Shown here: positions 36,101 to 47,341 of the stretch, piece after piece
How the letters are laid out: each line of letters begins with the position of its first letter
Numbering within the stretch: position 1 is the first letter of the stretch
Source: Quillaja saponaria
Lineage: Eukaryota; Streptophyta; Magnoliopsida; Fabales; Quillajaceae
Assembly: GCA_029379385.1 (NCBI GenBank)
Contig: CM055614.1
Location: forward strand, 20,751,994-20,815,993
Direction of reading: 5' to 3'
DNA: 64,000 bases
Notes under the pieces: generated by a model
Seen by the model: the letters and a program-made list of their open reading frames with translations, nothing else
What the model was told of the DNA's origin: nothing
Databases searched by the model: none
Translations under genes and position numbers: made by a program

Positions 36101-38261
36101 GGTTTTACCCGGCGAGTGTTTAGTGTCTCAGCATAAACTTATGGTTGTGGATATTGGCGTTAAGTGGCGGAAGCAAAAGTATAGAAGTAATAAGTGTATT
36201 AAGACTAGATGGTGGAATTTGAATGGAGGGAAGATGGCTCTTTTTAAAGATAAAATGTTACAGGGTGATCCTTGGAGGGTGGAGGGTGAGCCTAACATGA
36301 TTTGGGGATGAGATGGCGAGTCGTATCAGGAATACGGCTAGAGAGGTGTTAGGAGAAAGTAGAGGACGTGGACCTTCGACTAAGGAGACATGGTGGTGGA
36401 ATGAAGAAGTTCAACAAGCTATTAAAGCTAAAAAAGAGTGTTATAAAAGGTTACACAAGTGTAGAAATGAAGATAATTATAAATGTTTTAGACAAGCTAG
36501 GAAAGATGCTAAGAAAGCGGTTAGGGAAGCCAGAGGCAAGACTTGCGAAGGACTTTACCAAAAGTTAAAGACAAAGGATGGAGAGAAAGATATCTATAGG
36601 ATTGCCAAGCAAAGGGAAAGACGAACTAAAGACCTAATTTGTATTAAGTGCATTAAGGATGAGGCTGATAGGGTTTTAGTTAAGGAAGATGAGATTAATG
36701 AGAGATGGCGAACTTATTTCGATACTTTATTTAATGAAGAGTCAAGGGGTGATTTTGGAGACCTTGATGTCACCTTTGATGATACGAACCGGCGATTTGT
36801 TCGTCAGATTAGAGCTTAGGAGGTTAAAGAAGCTATGCATAAGATGAAGAATGGTAAGGCTTTGGGCCCAGATGATATTCCAATAGAAGTTTGGAGATGC
36901 CTAGGAGATATTGGAGTAACTTGGCTTACAAATCTTTTTAACAAGATTTTAGTAACCAAGAAAATGCCAGATGAGTGGAGGAAGAGTACATTAATCCCTA
37001 TTTATAAGAATAAATGAGATATTCAAAGTTGTTCGAATTATCGAGGTATAAAACTTATTAGCCATACAATGAAACTGTGGGAGAGAGTGATTGAGCGTAG
37101 GCTTAGGAATGAGACTGTAGTTTCTGAGAATCAGTTTGGTTTTATGCCTGGAAGATCTACAATAGAGGCTATTTTTCTACTTAGGAGATTAATGGAGAAA
37201 TATAGAGAAAAGAAAAAGGATCTTCACATGGTCTTTATTGATCTAGAAAAAGCGTATGATAAGGTGCCAAGACAAGTCGTGTGGTAGGTACTCGAGAAGA
37301 AAAAGGTCCCAACTAAATATGTAGAAGTTATTAAAGATATGTATGAAGGAGTATTGACTAGGGTGCGGACTGTAGATGGTATGACTGGAGAGTTCCCGAT
37401 CACGATAGGTGTTCACCAAGGTTCATCCTTAAGTCCTTACCTATTTGCGTTAGTCATAGATGAACTCACCTATAATATTCAAGATAGGGCTCCTTGGTGC
37501 ATGTTGTTTGCCGATGATATTGTGTTGGTAGACGAAACTAGGGAAGGTTTAAATTCTAAACTAAGAATGTGGCGAAGCCTTAGATTGAGTCGAACAAAAA
37601 CTGAATATATGGAGTGCAATTTCAATAAAACTAGAGGAGGCCCGAATGATATAATTTTAGACTGGTCAAACAATCCCTACCAAGGATGTGTTTAAGTATT
37701 TAGGGTCATTTATAAAAAAAGATGGTACAATTGAGCATGATGTAAACCATAGGATTAAGGCAGGGTGGGTGAAGTGGCGGAGTGCTTCGGGAGTTTTATG
37801 TGATCCTAAAATCCCGAATAGATTGAAAGGGAAATTTTATAAGTTGGCAGTGAGACCAGCTATGCTGTATGGTACCGAATGTTAGGGCAGTTAAGAAGCA
37901 ACATTCGCATAAGATGGGAGTAGCTGAAATGAGAATGTTAAGATGGATGACAGGACATACAAGAAAGGATAGAATAAGAAATGAGGAGATTCGAAGGAAG
38001 GTGGAAGTAGCACCTATTGAGGAGAAAATGAGGGAGAATCGTCTACCTTGGTTTGGACACATCCAACGTCGGCCAATGGACGCAGTAGTTAAGCAAGGTG
38101 ACATGGTCCAGGTGCCAGGTGTTAGACAGGGAAAGGGGAGACCGAAACTTACATGGGGGGCAGTCATCGAGAAAGATATGGCTGTACTAGGAATTAATGA
38201 AAATCTTGTCTTGGATCGATGCGAATGGAGGAAAAGGATTCATATAGCCGACCCCAACTAG
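36100..38261 (+). pseudogene. RTE linker, reverse transcriptase and C-terminal region
   Basis: The frame shifts after the endonuclease and continues as LVSQHKLMVVDIGVKW, a long basic linker (36313-36819, rich in Lys/Arg) and the reverse transcriptase. RT blocks are KALGPDDIPIEVWR (about 36853), [77 protein letters not shown] and the catalytic [13 protein letters not shown] at about 37500-37530. Stops fall at about 36818, 37015 and 37285, and frameshifts near 37590-37690 and 37885. The last part (KKQHSHKMGVAEMRMLRWM, ENRLPWFGHIQRRPMDAVV) is the conserved RTE C-terminal region. The single most telling evidence of decay is loss of the frame; the FADD box itself is intact. Confidence 0.92.
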
Positions 38262-38308
38262 TTTGGGCTTTTAAGGCTTAGTTGAGTTGAGTTGAGTTAA
38301 GTTGAGTT

Positions 38309-38324
38309 AACAACTTCACAGTTT
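38309..38324. repeat. Right target-site duplication of the RTE LINE
   Basis: Exact copy of 35116-35131, directly after the TTGAG tail. Confidence 0.95.
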
Positions 38325-38654
38325 GGGGTAAAATTGGCGCTGACAGTAACTTTTAGACAGCATTAAAACTATGGAAGTTCTACAGACTGCACAAGTTAGG
38401 CAACTGACTGAATAAGGTTGTAAATCTCAACCAATTCATTGATAGTGATACTACAAATCTGTTTCTAATCAGTGAGATGTCTTGAGTTGCCCTTCAATTA
38501 TGATCCTTCAAATATGATTTGTGTTACTTTTCTACTGATTGCTTTTTCTTTTCTTTTTTACTTCAATAATTTTACTTAATCAAGGGTACAACATAAAATA
38601 TTTACCATAATATTATTTTAAGCAATAAAGTTTAACTATTAACAATCTCTAATT

Positions 38655-39549
38655 CACGAGGGTTTGAAAAGTCACTTTTCAGCCAAGTATTAGACCATGG
38701 TCTATACCTTTCTGCCAATTTAAACCGACTCTAAATAACACAACATTTGATTGCCATATTAATATTAAATCAGATTTTTTGATACCTACATGGTATCATG
38801 GTCTATCTAACTAGAATTGATGACCTTTGTACATCATCATCAAACTCAGAATTTTTACTTTTGATTATTATTCTTCAGGCTTTTTGCACAAAATCATGCG
38901 GCTTATAATAAAGGATTTTAGCTTGTGTCTGGGGAGAAGATGAGAAGGATCACTGATAATTGGTACCAACATTTCATTAGTCCAAGTTGCAGTATACCCA
39001 TATATAGAAATAATAATTACTAGTATAATTTTATAATTCAGAATAATTTATTTTAGGAGAGCGAGTTTGTAGAATGATTTAAAAATCTCAAAACATTTGA
39101 AAAATTCAGAGAAGATTCTATATAGAAGGCAGCATAAATAGAAACTAGAAAGGGAAAAAAAAAAAAAAATTGGTTTGGATGTTGTAAAACGATAATCCAA
39201 GATTATTAAAAAAAAAAGAAGGAAAATAATGGTTCTTAGTTCCTTTTTTAATAAGATAATTATTTTAGCCAATACAATAAATATAAGTAATTTTATTATT
39301 ATTATTTTTTTTTAAAATACTCCACACTTAAAAAGGTTTTTTATGTTTTGATAAAAAAAAAAAAAATTGTTATAATTCCTCTATTAAGTTATAGAGACAA
39401 GAAATGTACTAGAATTATATTATTATAAAAAGACTACAACTAATATAAAACGGATGATCAAAATATAATTTCTATTTTTTTTTTCTCAGTTGATCTAAAT
39501 ATTTCAATATATCAAAATATAAAACGGTGATCAAAATTGTTATAACGCA
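38655..39549. other. Intergenic DNA upstream of the MULE
   Basis: AT-rich, no gene recognised. Because the MULE is an insertion, this stretch was originally just upstream of the DUF3615 gene and may contain its ancestral promoter. Confidence 0.45.
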
Positions 39550-39596
39550 CATCTCTCTGCCTCTCTCTTTCTACGTTTCCAAGAGCATGTCTCTCT
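39550..39596 (+). repeat. CT-rich repeat unit left of the MULE
   Basis: ATCTCTCTGCCTCTCTCTTT followed by CTACGTTTCCAAGAGCAT matches the 43-bp units at 47343-47460. The last 9 bp, TGTCTCTCT (39588-39596), pair with CATCTCTCT (47342-47350) as an imperfect 9-bp target-site duplication. Confidence 0.75.
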
Positions 39597-39905
39597 GGGA
39601 CTTTTGGACAGAAGGGTCCATGTCCCAAAAATTTTGGTCAAAATGGTAAAAAATTTACTTTAATAGTCAAAATGGGGCAAATAATGAAACCATGTTTTCA
39701 AAACACGGTTTCTGGGTCCTACCTGGCACGCCAGGTAGGACCATCGCCCACATCAGGCACTCGCTCGTGGCGCGCGAGTGCAGGATGAAACCGACTTTTG
39801 AAAAGTCGGTTTCATCAAAAATTTGCCCCCCCGCGACTGCCCGCGCGGGGGACAAAATTTGCAGGCTACCCTGCAGCGCTGCAGGGTAGCCTGCATCGCT
39901 ACCCC
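39597..39905 (+). repeat. Left terminal inverted repeat of the MULE
   Basis: It pairs with 47030-47341. Hairpins lie at 39686-39712 (imperfect), 39784-39816 (perfect 16-bp arms, 1-base loop) and 39860-39895 (perfect 36-bp palindrome). It is strongly G+C-rich beside AT-rich DNA. In Mutator elements the TIR carries transposase binding sites and promoters. Confidence 0.9.
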
Positions 39906-40558
39906 ACCCCCCTCCTCCCCTCAAAATTCGGCCATAATAAATATTAAAACATATTAATTAAATTAAAAAATACAAATACAATAATTAACTTATTTTATTC
40001 TACATAATAATTACATACAAACCTTCAAATATTTTTTTTCATGACCTTTGTAAAAGTTTAATGAGTTTTTAAATTTTTTTTTAAATATATGATAATTTAG
40101 AAGTGAGTTTTTGTGAAATATTATGATAATTTTTAATTTTAATTTTTTATTATATGATATTTTTGAAATTTAAAATATATATTAAAATTTTAATTTATAT
40201 TATAATATTTTATAAATTTAAAATATATGATAATTTTAAAATTTAATTAAGAATTTGGAATTTTTTAATTTTATCATAAATATTTTTAAAATTCATGATA
40301 TATTTTAAATATAAAGTATATGTTAATTTATATATTTATAGTTTAAAATGCTTTGGAAAATTTTTAAGTGTATAATAATTATATGAAATTAAAAATATAT
40401 GATAAATTTTAAATTTATAGTGTATGACAGTTTTTAAATTTATAAATTTTGTATTTTTAGAATTTAAGATTTTTGTTAATTTTTTAATTCTATAGTGTAT
40501 CATAAATTTTTTTACTATAGTTTATGATATTTTAAAATGTTAAAATTCATGATATTGT

Positions 40559-40587
40559 AAATTTACACCTTGAAGTGGTGTAAATTT
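40559..40587 (-). terminator. Hairpin downstream of the PMD gene
   Basis: Inverted repeat AAATTTACACC / GGTGTAAATTT with a 7-base loop, about 110 bases beyond the last PMD codons. Its role is unknown; it might only be a relic of inserted sequence. Confidence 0.3.
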
Positions 40588-40696
40588 TGGCAGACCCTTA
40601 CTTATTTATTCAGAAGTAAATTCTAATTTACAAGTATAACTAAATTAAAACATAAACCAGGAAGACTTTTCCTATTACAAATAACAAACACAAAAA

Positions 40697-42820
40697 TTAA
40701 AAATTAAAAAACTTATATAAGGATTTCGGGAAATACTGGTCTACAAAAAATGACCCCTTGTACCACATGGGCATGGTCTTCTCCTCCTTGCCAGGGTTTC
40801 GCCTAGGTGGTACATCAGCCCTGTCACCAAGATCGTCTGAGGGAGGTATGTCATCAGCACCGCTAAATCCTTCCTCAGCTTGCACACCTGAACCCATACC
40901 CGGGTCATATGATGCAGGTGTATTACCATACTGAAAGTATGGCACCTGCGGTATGGGAGAGTTAAAAACCTCGCTTGATTGCAGTGCAAAGTCCGGCATA
41001 AGCTGATGATACATAGATGAACTACTAGGCATATAAGGAGGTGGAGACATATGTGCCGGAGATGGAATATACACATCTGATGGTCGGACATCAGCATCAA
41101 CAATGTCCATAAGAAACCGACGGTCCAGGGACATCAGTTCTACTGCGTCTGCGACGTTGTGATGACAATGATGATGATGACGTCGAATGAGTAGAATGGG
41201 AAGGAGCTGGATCAGCATGGATAAGACCAACTCGTGTAAGATATCTCCTACTGATACGTCTATACCACTCATTATACTCGGTTGTATGAGCAGCATGACC
41301 ATGTGCAACTCCCAGAACATCACCTATCTGGACCAGATTGTATCTCATGCCCCAAATGGCTATGTGGTTAGCATGTAGCCAACTGGTAGTCAGTGACGCC
41401 CCGTCCCCGAAGATCAAATTTGTGCAAGGTTTGATCGGCCTCAATGTCAGTAGGGTTTTCTGGTATAGGTTGCTGATATCCAAACTGATGCATTACCCTA
41501 TCCACTTTCTGATACTCAACAATATGAAAACATATTAAGGGTACTTTAGCACCCCAAATATGCTGGTCTCGATAACAATAGTCTGGTATCAGGTGTCTCA
41601 CCCCATCATCAATGTAGGGTAATGACATGAATTGCAATCCAAAAACTGTGTCAATGTTTTAATAAATAAAACCTTGAAACATGCCATTGTTAAATGATAC
41701 ATAGATATAAGATACACTTGTAATTACCTGGTCTGCTGACATCCTGTCCAGCATCTCTTTATACCAAGACACCACATTATGGCCGATTTGAGTTACTTTG
41801 AACTTTACTCTCCACCTGGAAGTAATTAAAAATGTCAATTACAAGTCATTTACGTACCACACATCCTAGTAGCCAAATGCATAAAACTAATAATTTTACA
41901 AACCTCGCGCCTAAAGGACAAAGATTATCCCACGGAATGTATGTCTCCCTCCTCGATGCGAGAAATGGTAGTCGCTCCCATGCCCATACCTTGGAGTAAT
42001 ATCAAAGGTCCAGCAATTTCAGAAGCATCAAGGTGAGTGGCATGACACATCTCCCTGTACAACCATGCCAGGGAGGCACTCCCCCAGCTGTACTGTCCTG
42101 CGACATATAGGTTTTCCAACAGAGATAAGAAACAAATGTGCACATGTGTACTCGTCTTACTGGTGAATAACAATCCACCCATCAGCTGTAATATATAAGC
42201 TCGTGCATATCTCTGTGCTGTAATGTCATCACCATCTGCTGGAAAATTCTGAAATATCAATCCTAACCAACTCATTTTCAATGTGTTACCCTTAACAGCT
42301 GTAGCAAGGGGCACAACTCCCAATAATCGCTCGCACTCAGTTGTGACGTCAGCACCAACTAGGCCAGAGACAGGCTCACTGTCAACAGGTAAACCGAATA
42401 GAATACTAACATCCTGTAGTGTGATGGTGGCCTCACCGTGCGGCAGATAAAATGTGTGAGTCTCTGGCCTCCATTCGCTCGACTAAAGCTGTCACAAGGT
42501 GCCAATCAAACGAAATAAACCCCACCCTGATCACACTGCCAAAACCTTCCATGGTCATGTACTCCAATACTCGAGGATTAATATTATTAATATTATTAAG
42601 AAGTTCTCGGCCGAACACCGCCTCCCTCTGATGGCATCTCAGGACATAGGCCTCGCTCTAAATTTTTAAAAACATATTAGTAAGAACATTTTTGCTAATA
42701 AAATTAAATTGAAAAATTAAAGGTAAATCGATTTGTTAATTACATACCTCGTGATCCGCGAAAACTCTAACTGGATAGATGGCTATCGTGTAGTCTAAGG
42801 ACTGAAACATCTACTGGGGT
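40697..42820 (-). pseudogene. Plant mobile domain (PMD) protein carried by the MULE, broken
   Basis: The minus strand reads a typical PMD protein (relatives of MAIN/MAIL1, often annotated serine/threonine phosphatase 7 long form-like). Blocks in order: VFGRELLNNINNINPRVLEY; FISFDWHLVTALVER; then, after a one-base insertion, RPETHTFYLPHGEATITLQD and VSILFGLPVDSEPVSGLVG; LKMSWLGLIFQNFPAD; QRYARAYILQLMGGLLFTSK; FLSLLENLYVAGQYSWGSAS; LAWLYREMCHATHL. A second one-base shift precedes VWAWERLPFLA. Further exons give RWRVKFKVTQIGHNVVSWYK (about 41730-41825) and FMSLPYIDDGVRHLIPDYCY (41368-41640), with a third shift near 41390. A Ser/Pro-rich tail ends at 40697. An intron with GTATGT donor separates an upstream piece (VRVFADHE, about 42750). 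Cellular PMD proteins act in gene silencing and genome stability; the role in MULEs is unknown. Confidence 0.88.
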
Positions 42821-43031
42821 AACGGGATCTATGAATCTGCATAACAAAAGACAAATCAAATATAATGTTAATATGCATACACGACAATAATGTTTATTAA
42901 TGTCAAAATAATTTTACATGACATGTGGGAGACATAATACCTAATATCTACATAATAAAAAAGTAGAAACAAATACATAAATAGGAAAACTCTTACATTA
43001 AAGTAAAGAGTGTGATAATGGAACTTGTCTT

Positions 43032-45529
43032 TTAAGATCGTGTAATGTTAGAACAATTTTTACGATTGTGTCCTTCCTGCCTACATAAACCACACCTATG
43101 TTGCCTTGAGGACTCTGTAATGTCCATCTCATTATGAATTCGATGTGTTTTTGGCCTACCCTTCTTTCGCAATTTGGACATGTCGGGAACCACATGGGGG
43201 AACTGGAATTCTGGCCAATAGTCATCGTGCATCACTGGGTTGAATTGTGGAGTGTATACAAGCTCCTGATTTCTCAGTTTATACCACTCCCAATAGTTCA
43301 GATGCATGCTTGCACAAGCTGCTATAACATGTGAGCATGGGAGAATGTATTGCTGGGGTTTGTTGCATGTGCACGTTCTTTCATTTAAACGCACAGTATG
43401 CTGGTTGCCGCCCTTTCGGGCTTGCCATCCTCGAAATTGAGTCTTTATTTCAATTTTCCCCAAACCGGTATGAAACTGTCTCAACTCGTGTCCACCTGCT
43501 CTCTCTGCCCAATTTTGGATTTTTTCTATAGTGTCGGTTGTGTATTGATTGCCAGCACCAAGTTCAGCATTAATGTACGCCCGATGTTCCACGAAATATT
43601 TGACACACCGGATAAAATGTCAACCGCACCAGTGCAGTGATTGGGACTTGTCACGCTCCCTTCAAGACATTGTTCATGCATTCCCCTAAGTTTGTGGTCA
43701 TGAAGTCAAAGCGGTGACCTCCAGTCATGTGCCAATGCCCACTGCTCCAAAGGAATTCTACCAATCCATGCAGCATACTCAGAGTCAAACTGAACAAACA
43801 TTTTGAAATATTTATCAAATTTGTGTTTTTGAGTTTGACTCGCAGTGTGAATGAGGAGATTCTTTGCTTTCATATTCTTGTGGGTCTTATGAAAGTTGCT
43901 TGCAATATGCCTAATAGAAAAACTGGTGATAACCATAAGGCTCAGTCTAGCCATTCCGAGGATCTGAAGCAGCAGCAATTATCCCGGCATGACGATCAGA
44001 TATTAAGCAAATACCCACCCGTTGCGTTACATGCATGCGAATCAAACTTAAAAATCCATCCCCTAACTATCTGTGTTCTCCTCCTCAACAACTGCAAATG
44101 CAACTGGAACTAAACTATTGTTACCATCAACACCAGTTGCAACCAACAATTTGCCCGTGTACTTTCCACATAGGAATGTGCCGTCAATCTGAAGAACTAG
44201 GTCTACAATGATGGAAGGCCTCCGATAGATGGCCCAAAAGCCCAGAATACTCGTTGGAAAATAACTTGTCCAGGATTATTAGTTGGGTTCACTTTCCATT
44301 CGAACCGCGTGCCGGGATTGGTGACATGAAGTGCATTTAAATATCTAGGAAGCTCATTGTAGGATTCCTCCCAATTACCAAACACAAGATTTATTGCTTT
44401 CTTCTTCGCTTTGAATATTTTGCTCAAACTTGGACTATAATGGAAGTGTTCTTTTATCATTGTAAGCAACACAGCTCCTAGTGTAGTTGGGTCTTCATTG
44501 ATAGTATTTTTGATATATTCAGCAATGATCCCCTTGTCCAGATTATAATGATCATGAGTCATTCCGATGTAAACACAGCTGTGAGCGGCATCCAATTTAG
44601 TAATTTGAAACTTTTCAAATCTTTTACTAAAATGTCCTCGCAACCTCCACTTGCATCTCTGTTCGTGGAGCTTGCACCTGATATCCCATGTTTCCTTTTT
44701 GGACTCAATGACTATGAAAGTCACGTGGTTCATAATGTGCCAGTATTTAATAGTATTTTTTAACTCGGCCTTCGTGCTGAACAAGCATGCCATTGTAAAA
44801 TTCATTATGCAATTCCCATTGTGCATTTGGAACAATAACAGGATTTACGGCACGTGCCCCGGCAATGTTCACGTCCGTGTAAAAGGGATTCGGGACATAT
44901 TCGGCAAATAAATCTTCTTCAGGAGCCTCGATAATATCATCATCATCCACTTCAATGTTAAAATGAGGATCAACGTTCAAATCAGGGATATCTTCTCCAT
45001 CGCCAATATCTTCTCCAGGCGCTTTCTGAGTAATTAATCGGTGAATGCGGCCTAAGAGATGCTGATGCCTCTCCTGCAACATGAGAACTGAGCTGATCGT
45101 ATTGGCGCCTACTGGTGGTCTCTTCCATGAATATGTTTTCAGGATTCGGGTCAAGTGTGTCGTGACTCTGAACACGAGACAGAGACTCATCATGAAGTGC
45201 GTGCCTATGTAAATAAATCTCTAAAATAAATCCAGGGCCTTGCGCACTAGCATGCTGTAACATGCTGTACAAGTCCTCATCATCAACTACTGCAACTGGA
45301 CTATAGTAGGTTGAATTATTTATAGTACTAGGGACATCGACAAATTATAGTCAGGTACTATCTTCTTCTATCAACCTTTAAGGACTTGCATAAACGAGCA
45401 TGAAACTCTGCATACTTGATACGCTTGGGTACACGAATGCACTTAATGGGACCTTGAATCGTATTCAAGCCCGTTCGAACTAGTATGCATCTCACCATTA
45501 ATATAACACATAATTCCAATTTCTTCCAT
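43032..45529 (-). pseudogene. MURA-type Mutator transposase, broken
   Basis: MULE transposases cut and join element ends through a DDE catalytic core. The probable start is ATG at 45527-45529. An acidic N-terminal region (GEDIPDLNVDPHFNIEVDDD) is followed by the MuDR DNA-binding domain (44500-44835: FSTKAELKNTIKYWHIMNHV, CKLHEQRCKWRLRGHF, KLDAAHSCVY). Next come the core QIDGTFLCGKYTGKLL with the first Asp (44183-44185), VPVAFAVVEEENTDSWGW and, after a frameshift, DRHAGI with the second Asp (43980-43997). The part before the last acidic residue is scrambled by indels near 43850-43980. The C-terminal SWIM zinc finger is intact at about 43329-43373 (CTCN...LPCSH) and a CCHC knuckle follows (CGLCRQEGHNRKNC). 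Stops and shifts exclude function. Confidence 0.9.
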
Positions 45530-45539
45530 TATCAAACTT

Positions 45540-46840
45540 GCACCTTCAAAATGCTTTGAAATATTTATCAAATTTCCTCATTATATTGTTAATGAATTCA
45601 CAGTATTTTCATAGATTAACTATAGACTACTAATAATAATAAATGATTCAAATTATAATACCCATATTACTAATCAATTAAAACATCACAATTAATTCAA
45701 ATTAAAACTATCCAAATTACTAATTAATTCAAACAACACAAATTTATTACTTATAATGTATATTTTAAAATAATTATATTAAAATATTATGGTTTCATCT
45801 TTAAGTTAATTACATTAAAACATACAAATTTGTAAAATCTATTTTTCATAAATAGATTTTTATAAATTTCCCCCCAAAAAATTTTTTATTTATAAATTAG
45901 TCACAATTTATAAAATAAAATTACTATTTCTTACAAAATAATAAAATCACTTTTTATCATAGGTATATTACTTACCATAATCATTATGAATTAAATAATT
46001 ATATTTTCGTTTAAAATATATTAATTAATTTAAAACTATCAAAATTACTAACTAATTTAAAATTATCAAAATTACTAATAAATATATTAATTACATTAAA
46101 ACATACAAATACAAAAATTATTATTTATTTCAAAACTCATTAAATTACTAGTTTTAAGGCAAACAAAATTACTAACTAATTTAAACGTCACAAAATTACT
46201 AATTTAATTAAGTGTCACATAATTACTATTTTAAACTTATAAATATTATTTATTAATATGTGAATTAAAAAGTTAATAATTTTTCATATCATAAATATAC
46301 TAATTATTGCAATTATCATAAAAATTACAATTATAACAAATAATAAAAATTAATATTTCAACAATTATAATATAAAACTATTGTAAATATAGGTACATGC
46401 ATATAATAATAATAAATATAACTTTCTATAAAATAAATACAACTTTATGACTTACCAGGTAAGAAGTAAATGAGCAAAAAGTATTAGCACCGGCAACGTG
46501 ATTTCAACAATAATCCTAAAGAAAACATAAATAAACTTAGAATAACAAAACATATATATCGTGTAACATTAAATAGTTTATATAATTTCTATTTATATTT
46601 TATTTTTAAAAAAATTAATAGTATACGTAATTTAAATAATTAATAAGTAAATATCACTAATTATAATATTTCCCTACAAATTAAATAGTATACGTAATAA
46701 ATTTTTCAATAAGAAAATAATTTAATTAATAATAATAATAATAAATTTTTTAAATTAAAATTTGTATAACTTACCAATATTTTATCGAAAGAACGTGAGA
46801 ACATTGACAGAAAAAATGAAAAATTGAATGTGATAAGAAA
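45540..46840. other. AT-rich non-coding filler of the MULE
   Basis: Very AT-rich, no gene seen. It lies upstream of the MURA start, so any transposase promoter outside the TIR would be here. Confidence 0.5.
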
Positions 46841-46915
46841 TGAAGGTGGTGATGAGGAGAAGACGTGATGAGGAGTGTCTTCTCCTCTTGCTCATCTATG
46901 TATTTATTGAGGAGA

Positions 46916-47020
46916 AGGGGTTGGGGAGGGGGGGGGGAAGCGGGTTGAAGGGGGGCAGATATTTGGGGGGTGTATTATTGGGAGGGGGGGTCGCCCGGGA
47001 CGTATTATTGGGGGGGGGGT
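46916..47020. repeat. G-rich tract near the right MULE end
   Basis: Runs of 4 to 12 G on the + strand (for example 46918-46940 and 46981-46988) in GGGG-TATTATT repeats. Four or more G runs in close order could form G-quadruplexes. Confidence 0.7.
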
Positions 47021-47029
47021 CGCCCTGGG

Positions 47030-47341
47030 ACGCGTTCGCTAGGCAGCAGCCTAGCGAATAGGGGCTTGCAAGGCTGTCTGAAACCGGCTTTTCAAAAGCC
47101 GGTTTCAGACAAATTTTGTCTCCCACGAGCCAGTCCAGCGGGCCCGCGGGGGACAAATTGTTGGCTGGCACTCGTGTCCCACGTGCGAGTGCTTGATCTG
47201 GCCAGAGGTCCACCAGGTCGGACCCAGAAACCGTGTTTTGAAAACACGGTTTCATAACTTACCCCCTTTTGGCTATTATAGTAAAAAATTTACCATTTTG
47301 ACCAAAAATTTTAGGTCTTGGACCCTTCTGTCCAAAAACCC
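47030..47341 (-). repeat. Right terminal inverted repeat of the MULE
   Basis: Partner of 39597-39905. Hairpins lie at 47035-47058 (10-bp arms), 47075-47111 (perfect 18-bp arms, 1-base centre) and 47227-47253 (13-bp arms, 1-base centre). Confidence 0.9.

Larger units (their letters stand above)
35132..38308 (+). mobile_element. Full-length RTE-clade LINE, frame broken
   Basis: A non-LTR retrotransposon of 3.18 kb runs from a G+C-rich leader to a (TTGAG)n tail and is flanked by a perfect 16-bp target-site duplication. One region encodes an AP-type endonuclease followed by reverse transcriptase, with no separate ORF1. The short 3' UTR, pentamer tail and domain text place it in the plant RTE clade, whose proteins are often mislabelled craniofacial development protein 2-like. 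It is clearly richer in G+C than its AT-rich surroundings. A 5'-truncated relative lies at 11267-12083. Stops and frameshifts show that it is no longer competent, although the intact duplication suggests moderate age. Confidence 0.95.
32150..38654. repeat. Three-unit tandem repeat, about 1.3-1.4 kb per unit
   Basis: Units begin at TTACTAACATG or its variant: unit A 32150-33580, unit B 33581-34850, unit C 34851-35131 continuing at 38325-38654 after an RTE insertion. Shared landmarks in order are TCTTGCATATGTTC, a TTGTAAA-TTGAACCAA block, TTAGGCAACTGA, TTAATAATCTCTAATTGG, GTAGGAAAAAGTG and CATCATTGGTTGTCAAATTT. Unit C stops after AATCTCTAATT. The units differ by many substitutions and by indels at poly-T, poly-A and (TA)n tracts. 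I see no open frame shared by all three, so the unit is probably non-coding. Confidence 0.9.
39597..47341 (-). mobile_element. Mutator-like element (MULE) with transposase and plant mobile domain gene
   Basis: A 7,745-bp element is bounded by long inverted repeats: the left one begins GGGACTTTTGGACAGAAGG and the right one, on the minus strand, GGGTTTTTGGACAGAAGG. The outer 125 bp or so pair well and the inner parts share modules in changed order. The flanks carry a 9-bp duplication, 7 of 9 matching, as expected for Mutator elements. Two minus-strand genes lie inside: MURA transposase upstream and a plant mobile domain protein downstream. Both are broken by small indels, so the element is autonomous-derived but probably no longer active. 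Very AT-rich filler lies at 39930-40690 and 45540-46840. Confidence 0.93.

Noticed and set aside
39667..39924. Frames on both strands over the left MULE end
   Set aside because: Palindromes make both strands open; no protein is implied.
40741..41103. His/Leu-rich minus frame overlapping the PMD gene
   Set aside because: It is a shadow of the PMD C-terminal region in another frame.
46896..47255. Minus-strand 119-codon frame over the right MULE end
   Set aside because: It is an accidental reading of GC-rich hairpins and G runs; the opposite strand is also open for the same reason.
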